NCBI GenBank assembly: GCA_964373165.1
Contig: CAYJTF010000007.1
Location: forward strand, 1-26,462
Direction of reading: 5' to 3'
Length of the DNA: 26,462 nucleotides
From: JAGVVZ01 sp964373165
GTDB lineage: Archaea; Aenigmatarchaeota; Aenigmatarchaeia; CG10238-14
Shown here: one piece after another, positions 1 through 4,673 of the stretch
Layout: each line of letters opens with the position of its first letter
How positions within the stretch are numbered: position 1 is the stretch's first letter
Program-made: the position numbers and the translations under genes
The notes under the pieces: model-generated
The model's database searches: none
What the model was told of the DNA's origin: nothing
What the model saw: only the letters and a program-made list of their open reading frames with translations

Positions 1-157
1 TTCATCTTCATATTAACAGTTAATATGGCAATATTAAAATGTTTACCATTACTCTAAAGTAGCTATGATTTTTTCCTATTAACAGAAACCGAACGACCGT
101 TTTTTTATAGTCATGAGAAAGTGGTAAAAAAAAGGCGTAAATAGGCAAAAGAAATCA

Positions 158-168
158 ATATTTAAATA
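158..168 (+). promoter_or_regulatory. TATA box of the histone gene
   Basis: The sequence ATATTTAAATA lies about 60 nt upstream of the histone start. The same 11-mer occurs at 13676-13686 before another led gene. With usual archaeal spacing (about 25-27 nt from box centre to start site) transcription would begin near 189 and give a leader of roughly 34 nt holding the Shine-Dalgarno sequence. The rest of 1-222 shows no gene I can support: there is a T-run near 99-106, and an ATG on the minus strand at 11-9 runs off the window edge after 11 bases. Confidence 0.6.
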
Positions 169-222
169 GTTAAGATTGCTTAAATTACCTAGAAAAGCCT
201 AAATTAAGGGGGTGAAAAATAA

Positions 223-399
223 ATGGCTGATGCAAGAATGGTCGTAAGATCTGCTGTAAGAGAATCATTAAAGGGAAAATACAATGTAAGCGAAGAGTTC
301 TTAGAAGCATTAGACACTGAAGTATCCGCTTTAGTAAAGAGAGCTGCAAGAAGAGCGGAAGATAATGGCAGAAGAACTCTAAAAGCAAGAGACACATAA
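223..399 (+). CDS. Short single-domain archaeal histone
   Basis: Encodes 58 residues with a minimal histone fold: an N-terminal helix (VVRSAVRESL), a long central helix (EEFLEALDTEVSALVKRAARRAEDNG) and the closing strand/loop signature NGRRTLKARD, which resembles the RKT..D ending of archaeal histones. It is shorter than the usual 65-70 residues: the protein stops at ARDT, so the last helix is essentially absent. This resembles the short DUF1931-type/'face-to-face' histones reported from DPANN archaea and some bacteria; that assignment is from memory of the family pattern. A Shine-Dalgarno sequence (AAGGGGGTG, 206-213) decides the start. It should act in DNA binding and compaction. It is monocistronic, with a 95-nt gap to the nuclease gene. 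Confidence 0.85.
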   Translation: MADARMVVRSAVRESLKGKYNVSEEFLEALDTEVSALVKRAARRAEDNGRRTLKARDT

Positions 400-494
400 T
401 TTCTACATTCGACTATAATTGAATGTATCCCAGTTTTTGTTCTTTTTTCTTTCTATTTTTATATTCTTATCCAATAAATATTGTAAGTGTTTCT

Positions 495-1376
495 ATGCAA
501 TCACAAAAAGAAAGTTTAAGATTAAGTCCATCTGCTATTGCCTGCTATTATGAATGCCAGAGAAAGTTTTTTTATAGATACATCAAAAAAATTCCAGAAA
601 GACCAACACCACAATTGATTCGTGGCCGCATAGCCCATAAAGTCTTGGAAAATTTTTTTAATTTCGTATCACTGGTTGATATAAAACATGATGATTGGGA
701 AAAATTATGGAAAGATTTTAAAAATGGGCTTATATCTCTACTAAATACAGAGTGGAATCTTATAGGAAAGGAATATATAGACTGTTTCGAGGGCGAGAAA
801 GAAAAAAAAGAATATTATGAGGAAACAAAAAGATTTTTGGATTTTTATGCAGCTAAGCTTGCTTTTTCATTAAACGATAAGGTAAGAAATTTGAATAAAA
901 ATTCAGCGTGGTTTGAAGAAGATATAAGAAAATTTTTCTTTCCCAGAGACAGAGAATTGAAACTCGTACTTGAAGAAGAAAATTTTTCTGGCATAATAGA
1001 TAAAACTATGAGTTTGTTTGATGACAGCATAGCAATAGTGGATTACAAAACATCTAAATCCGCACTGCCTCATTATATACCTGATTCGCACTTAAAACAA
1101 GGTAAAAGTTATGCATATCTGTGGAAAAAACATTTTGACATAATGCCGAAACATATATCATTTTATTACTTACGAACTGGAGAAAGTGTATTTTATCCCA
1201 TATCGGAGAGGGATATACAGGAAATAGAAAACGATATTGTTGAAATAAGGAATAAAAAACAGATTTTAGAAGAGTTTCCAAAGAACCCAACTAGACTGTG
1301 CACATATTGTGACTTTTTTGGTAACTGTTTCCCGAATAAAACAAAATCAAATTTCCTAAAAGAAATAAAAAATTAA
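495..1376 (+). CDS. Cas4/RecB-like PD-(D/E)XK nuclease with Fe-S cysteines
   Basis: Encodes 293 residues from the ATG at 495. An in-frame ATG at 423 would add 24 hydrophobic, Phe/Tyr/Ser-rich residues that look untranslated. Motifs in order: an N-terminal 'LSPSAIACYYECQRKFFYRY' segment typical of RecB/Cas4 nucleases, GRIAH (the conserved His), GIIDKT with the catalytic Asp, IVDYKTSK with the D-x-K core, and Q-x3-Y (QGKSY). The C-terminus has CTYCDFFGNC, so the one or two N-terminal cysteines and the C-terminal C-x2-C-x5-C could hold a 4Fe-4S cluster as in Cas4 and AddB. No cas gene or CRISPR array is nearby, so a role in DNA repair or end resection is more likely than adaptation. Next to it is tRNA-Thr. 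Length fits the PF12705-type single-domain proteins. Confidence 0.8.
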   Translation: MQSQKESLRLSPSAIACYYECQRKFFYRYIKKIPERPTPQLIRGRIAHKVLENFFNFVSLVDIKHDDWEKLWKDFKNGLISLLNTEWNLIGKEYIDCFEGEKEKKEYYEETKRFLDFYAAKLAFSLNDKVRNLNKNSAWFEEDIRKFFFPRDRELKLVLEEENFSGIIDKTMSLFDDSIAIVDYKTSKSALPHYIPDSHLKQGKSYAYLWKKHFDIMPKHISFYYLRTGESVFYPISERDIQEIENDIVEIRNKKQILEEFPKNPTRLCTYCDFFGNCFPNKTKSNFLKEIKN

Positions 1377-1394
1377 ACTGCAAATAATTATCAT

Positions 1395-1480
1395 GCCTCA
1401 GTGGCTCAGTCTGGTAGAAATAAGCCAAAAGCACTTGCATGGTAAGCAAGTGGCCATGGGTTCAAATCCCATCTGAGGCT
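1395..1480 (+). tRNA. tRNA-Thr (anticodon GGU) with a 12-nt D-arm insertion
   Basis: The acceptor stem GCCTCAG (1395-1401) pairs perfectly with CTGAGGC (1473-1479); the discriminator is T, as in archaeal tRNA-Thr. The anticodon stem CTTGC/GCAAG encloses the loop ATGGTAA with anticodon GGT (1441-1443). The variable loop is 5 nt, the T-arm is ATGGG-TTCAAAT-CCCAT, and CCA is not encoded. The D-arm is abnormal: GCTC (1404-1407) and the loop AGTCTGGTA are normal, but the 3' strand GAGC is split by 12 extra bases (1418-1429 or an equivalent register). Removing them gives a perfect 74-nt cloverleaf, which suggests an intron spliced by the archaeal endonuclease or else a tolerated expanded loop. Confidence 0.93.
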
Positions 1481-1517
1481 TAATTGTTAATCAACAAATC
1501 CGAGGAGCGAATAATTT

Positions 1518-2699
1518 ATGAAATTCTGCAGAAAATGTGGAAAATCATTCAAAAATAATTACGACATGTGTGATGTGTGTGGCATTAAATTATCTAAAAT
1601 TGCGGATAATTTCACAGCTATAAGTGAATTTTTAAAAAAGATTAATATAGATAAAAATTTTCTTAATGGGTTACTACTTATTGCAGTTGTGATAATAGTC
1701 ATCTTATCCATAACCGCTTCCATATCAATAAAAAACTCGATTCTTAATATCACAGCAAATATTGTAAAAACATCAAAACAAGTGTGTATCAGCGAGTGCT
1801 GTTATAATGAAACCACATATAAGGATAAAAACTGTGAAAACGGTTCGTCATGCATAGACAATAAATGCGTGAAACAAAATTGTCCATATGAATGTTGTAT
1901 GGAAGATAGTTACCTAATAAAAACATGCGAACCTAATCGTGAATGCAAAGACAATAAATGCGTAATCATCGAATCTGATAATGTTTTTGATTGTTCCAAA
2001 GCTTCGTTTGATATAAACTATATAAATTGCTCTAGTGAAAATCAGAAGCTAGAACTGGAAATAACAAATACTGGTAACATCGACCTATGGAATTTTTCAA
2101 TAGAAACGTCTCTAAATGGCTTATCGTATCTTAATGATAGCATAGGACCTGATAAAAATAATCCGTTAAAATCAAACGAAAAAACTCTTATAACATATAA
2201 TTGTAACAATACAAAATATTGTACTTCAAGTGCTTCTATCAATTCATTGAAAATTACATCAGGCAACTGTCCAGATATACAACTAATAAAATTTTTTGAT
2301 TTAAATAATAGTAGTAAGTGTTCATATTCCCATGCAAGAATAATAAAAAATAGAACTTCGGAAAATAATGCAATAGAATTATATTGTAAAAAAGTGGTGT
2401 TTGATATTTCTAATATAGACTGTTATAATACCGGAAGCGGTGCTGTGAATGTATCCGTATCTGTTGCAAATACAGGATCGGTAAGCATATCACCAATTTT
2501 TCTTTTCACAAGCAGTGGCAAGGAAGAATGTAAAGCTATGTTTAAAGATAGTATAGGAAATGGCATGACTCAATCATTCAAAATAAATTGTACTGACTAC
2601 GGGTTTGATAATACGGATTACCTGAATAAAATTAAAGTAAGTATAGGAAACTGTCAAGAAGTATGGAAAGAAAAAACCCTGAATGATTCGTGCGGATAA
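1518..2699 (+). CDS. Zinc-ribbon, single-TM, Cys-rich surface protein
   Basis: A 393-aa protein of unrecognised function. Residues 4-21 form a zinc ribbon (C4-x2-C7 and C18-x2-C21) that would sit in the cytoplasm. One membrane segment covers about 49-71. Outside are two tandem cysteine modules at 90-117 and 122-148, each with the pattern C-x3-CC, then single cysteines, ending in DNKC. Two Ig/CARDB-like beta domains follow (about 155-265 and 285-392), each with paired cysteines and the phrase 'xGNCP/Q'. Many N-x-S/T sites suggest glycosylation. The start is set by GAGGAG (1502-1507) nine bases before the ATG. It may link a cytoplasmic partner to extracellular binding; this is inference from topology only. 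Confidence 0.75.
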   Translation: MKFCRKCGKSFKNNYDMCDVCGIKLSKIADNFTAISEFLKKINIDKNFLNGLLLIAVVIIVILSITASISIKNSILNITANIVKTSKQVCISECCYNETTYKDKNCENGSSCIDNKCVKQNCPYECCMEDSYLIKTCEPNRECKDNKCVIIESDNVFDCSKASFDINYINCSSENQKLELEITNTGNIDLWNFSIETSLNGLSYLNDSIGPDKNNPLKSNEKTLITYNCNNTKYCTSSASINSLKITSGNCPDIQLIKFFDLNNSSKCSYSHARIIKNRTSENNAIELYCKKVVFDISNIDCYNTGSGAVNVSVSVANTGSVSISPIFLFTSSGKEECKAMFKDSIGNGMTQSFKINCTDYGFDNTDYLNKIKVSIGNCQEVWKEKTLNDSCG

Positions 2700-2720
2700 A
2701 TAATTATTGTTAATAAAACA

Positions 2721-3029
2721 CTAACTGGAGATAATATCCATAAATATCATGCAAAATTTCTTTTTGGCAATACTCAATGTTTTCTTTCCATCAGAAGTCA
2801 ACTTATACGTTATCTTATTACCAGATTTGGTTTCCTCAATTAAACCTGTTTTTTTTAAGTTTTTCAGAGCTGGATATATAGTACCAGGACTTGGTTTGGA
2901 CCCTTTTCTTTTACCAATTTCCTCTGCTATTTCTTGTCCGTGCATAGATTTCTTAGATAATAAGAATAATATTAAAAAGGAAAGCATTCCTCTCATATCA
3001 CAACAATATTCATAATCAGTTTTCTTCAT
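2721..3029 (-). CDS. PadR-family transcriptional repressor
   Basis: Encodes 102 residues from the ATG at 3029; a further in-frame ATG at 3086 would put the promoter inside the gene, so it was rejected. The winged-helix core reads MRGMLSFLILFLLSKK, HGQEIAEEIGKRKG, PSPGTIYPALKNLKKTGLIE and a wing ITYKLTSDGKKTL, which is the PadR N-terminal domain. The C-terminal dimerisation part is short, as in PadR-s1 proteins. Adjacent cysteines (YEYCCDM) precede the HTH and could sense metal or redox state (inference). A palindromic TATA box centred 27 nt upstream of its ATG implies a leaderless transcript. It is divergent from a 49-aa protein, with an 18-bp operator-like inverted repeat over the predicted start of that gene. 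Confidence 0.85.
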   Translation of the reverse strand: MKKTDYEYCCDMRGMLSFLILFLLSKKSMHGQEIAEEIGKRKGSKPSPGTIYPALKNLKKTGLIEETKSGNKITYKLTSDGKKTLSIAKKKFCMIFMDIISS

Positions 3030-3050
3030 AAATAATATTGGATGACCGAT

Positions 3051-3062
3051 ATATTTAAATAT
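3051..3062. promoter_or_regulatory. Palindromic TATA box shared by divergent genes
   Basis: ATATTTAAATAT is a perfect 12-bp palindrome between the padR-type gene and the 49-aa gene. Its centre (3056.5) is about 27 nt from the padR ATG on one side and about 28 nt from the centre of the inverted repeat at 3076-3093 on the other. A symmetric box can in principle direct transcription both ways; whether it does is untested. Confidence 0.5.
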
Positions 3063-3075
3063 ATGTTTGAATAAT

Positions 3076-3093
3076 ATATCGTACATACGATAT
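3076..3093. promoter_or_regulatory. 18-bp inverted repeat, likely PadR operator
   Basis: ATATCGTA-CA-TACGATAT has perfect 8-bp arms and a 2-nt spacer. It covers the transcription start predicted for the 49-aa gene from the upstream TATA box and lies just before its Shine-Dalgarno sequence. Binding there would block initiation of that gene and leave the padR start site 47 nt away free. The operator role is inferred from position and from usual PadR autoregulatory layouts. Confidence 0.55.
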
Positions 3094-3110
3094 TATTAGG
3101 AGGTGTTATT

Positions 3111-3260
3111 ATGAGATATACATGCTGTGAACCAACGGAAATAAGAAATTTTCTTACGAAGGAAGAAAAAATAGAAATGTTAAAAGAATATAAAGACTCC
3201 TTAGAAAGGGAAGTTAAAGGCGTTGCAGAAAGGATAAAAGAACTAGAAAAAAACAACTAA
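3111..3260 (+). CDS. 49-aa Cys-Cys, coiled-coil protein, PadR-controlled
   Basis: A short gene with a strong Shine-Dalgarno sequence (AGGAGGTG, 3098-3105). The 49-residue product starts MRYTCCEP, then has RNFLTKEEKIEMLKEYKDSL and a charged helix ending ERIKELEKNN, so it is probably one long amphipathic or coiled-coil helix. I recall similar small archaeal proteins (LTKEEKIE.LEEY..LEKEL pattern) beside PadR regulators, but their function is unknown to me. The adjacent cysteines at residues 5-6 mirror the CC pair at the N-terminus of the neighbouring repressor. It is divergent from PadR, and a T-rich stretch follows the stop. Confidence 0.7.
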   Translation: MRYTCCEPTEIRNFLTKEEKIEMLKEYKDSLEREVKGVAERIKELEKNN

Positions 3261-3280
3261 AAACAAATTTTTAATTGTGA

Positions 3281-3298
3281 TTTATTTTTTATTTTTTA
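3281..3298 (+). terminator. T-rich terminator after the 49-aa gene
   Basis: Two runs of six T's (TTTATTTTTTATTTTTT) begin 21 nt after the stop codon on the coding strand, as expected for archaeal U-tract termination. No stem is required or seen. Confidence 0.5.
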
Positions 3299-3324
3299 AT
3301 AGTTGTTTGTAATAGAAATTACAA

Positions 3325-3588
3325 TCATCTTATTAGTTTTATCTTATTCAATAAAACAAGAGTGTTTATATAATTAGCTATCTCTATCAATTCTTTCTCG
3401 GGTTCATCCGAATTTAAACCTTCTTGTATAGCTTTATCTAAAATTTGGAGTTGTAATTTGTTCATGGATAATCTTGATGAATCACTAGATAACAGGGGTG
3501 TTAAAGTTTTAGAATACTTGCTTAAAATATCCTGCAATGTAATATTACTAATTTCCATAATTACTTCCAAGTATATGTTTGCTCTCAT
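3325..3588 (-). CDS. Small helical protein, second gene of a coupled pair
   Basis: Encodes 87 residues with no family I recognise. It starts MRANIYLEV, is acidic to neutral and is predicted mainly helical (LQLQILDKAIQEGL; EKELIEIANYINTLVLL). The start codon overlaps the stop of the 57-aa gene upstream as TAATG, which fixes both reading frames and implies translational coupling. A later in-frame ATG (MEISNITLQDI, residue 11) is possible. The pair resembles a toxin-antitoxin-like cassette only in size and arrangement; no catalytic motif is visible. Confidence 0.6.
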   Translation of the reverse strand: MRANIYLEVIMEISNITLQDILSKYSKTLTPLLSSDSSRLSMNKLQLQILDKAIQEGLNSDEPEKELIEIANYINTLVLLNKIKLIR

Positions 3589-3761
3589 TATAATTTATTC
3601 TTAATTACTGGCTGGTTTTTTATTAAGAAATTAATAAGATCATCATAATTTTGCAATCCATAAAGTGTTCTGTATTCATTCAATAGATTTCTCATTTTTT
3701 CGAACGTTAAAATGTTGATTTCCAAATTCATTGTTTTTATTGTAGATTCTGGCTGAGTCAT
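3588..3761 (-). CDS. 57-aa protein, possible ribbon-helix-helix fold
   Basis: The 57 codons run from the ATG at 3761 to TAA, overlapping the next start by one base. The product begins MTQPESTIKTMNLEINILTF and continues with two helices, FEKMRNLLNEYRTLYG and YDDLINFLIKN. A short strand followed by two helices, the second beginning YDDLI, recalls ribbon-helix-helix antitoxins (VapB/CopG-like). This is a fold guess without a diagnostic motif. It would be the DNA-binding partner of the 87-aa product downstream if the pair is a toxin-antitoxin-like unit. Confidence 0.5.
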   Translation of the reverse strand: MTQPESTIKTMNLEINILTFEKMRNLLNEYRTLYGLQNYDDLINFLIKNQPVIKNKL

Positions 3762-3805
3762 ACCATCAAATTATGATTGTAGAATTAATATTAAATATTT
3801 ACAGG

Positions 3806-4612
3806 CTAAGCAGCGTTGCATAATGGATTTATATGAAAATTACAACGTGGTACTCTGTACTGTGGGGTATTTGATTTTCTTGGAGTACCAGTAGGTTTTG
3901 GCGTAGCCGAAGGTGTAGGTGTTTTTGTTTCAACTATATATGGAACTTCGTCGCCACTAACACCATCTTCTCCAGGATCTCTAAATTCTGTATATTTTCC
4001 ATCTAAACCTAATATATAATATAGAAATGGTTTGGCCAATTTAAAATAATTTCTAGTAGCTTTAATGATTCTAGCCACAAATGAAAATTCATATGTGCTT
4101 GATCCAGTACGACAATCATGCAAAACAGTAACTGTTGAATTGTTTCCAATAATAATCTCCCTTGGGGCGCATGATTGAGTTTGTAGAGTTGTGGCAGGTT
4201 CTTTTCCATCCGGTGCATCAATTGTCTCGTTTCCATTAGCACCGTCTACTGATAGATCTTCATATATATCGTAGTTACCATCATCTCTTAGAACACCATA
4301 TACCAATGGGTTAGTTAAAACTATACGATGATTATCGCTTGAAACATCCGTAACTACACTTACTGTTCTATATGCATCACCTATGCCATTGTGACTGTAA
4401 GATAATATAAGATTTCCATCTCCGGGGTTATAAAGAGTTTCCAAATAAAGATTACCAGCTCTTTCTTCCAATAATCTGCTTGCTGGTGGGATGGGTGTTT
4501 GAGTTGTATGATATGCGCTAATTCTACTAGGTAGTATACCAGAAAAAAGTAAAGAAGCAGAAACCAAAGTCGGTAGTAATGTCCTATATAATCCTCTACT
4601 CAATATCGTCAC
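3806..4612 (-). CDS. Secreted protein with two 60-residue repeats
   Basis: A 268-aa protein of unknown function. The N-terminus (residues 1-33) is a Sec-type signal with Arg residues, a hydrophobic stretch LLPTLVSASLLFSGIL and a likely cleavage after ISA. Two similar domains of about 60 residues follow, best seen at 101-129 and 194-222, both ending 'L..DG.Y..(F/Y).D...DG..G.E', an acidic loop that could bind calcium. A Thr/Pro-rich linker (229-250) leads to a C-terminal segment with two cysteines. The start is GTG at 4612; TTG at 4603 with GGTGA upstream is an alternative. A TATA-like AATTTAAAATTTACAT lies about 50 nt upstream on the minus strand. No membrane anchor is visible, so it is probably released or bound to the S-layer. 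Confidence 0.65.
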   Translation of the reverse strand: MTILSRGLYRTLLPTLVSASLLFSGILPSRISAYHTTQTPIPPASRLLEERAGNLYLETLYNPGDGNLILSYSHNGIGDAYRTVSVVTDVSSDNHRIVLTNPLVYGVLRDDGNYDIYEDLSVDGANGNETIDAPDGKEPATTLQTQSCAPREIIIGNNSTVTVLHDCRTGSSTYEFSFVARIIKATRNYFKLAKPFLYYILGLDGKYTEFRDPGEDGVSGDEVPYIVETKTPTPSATPKPTGTPRKSNTPQYRVPRCNFHINPLCNAA

Positions 4613-4673
4613 CTGAACAGATACCTTGAATGATACCTATAATGAAAAATTTAGAATGTAAATTTTAAATATG

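Noticed and set aside
1..11. Minus-strand ATG reading off the left edge
   Set aside because: Only 11 bases are visible and no clear promoter precedes it.
423..494. Upstream ATG extension of the nuclease gene
   Set aside because: The 24 added residues are Phe/Tyr/Leu-rich with no role, and the RecB-like fold starts after the ATG at 495.
495..1376. A CRISPR-Cas locus around the Cas4-like gene
   Set aside because: No spaced direct repeats and no other cas gene anywhere in the window.
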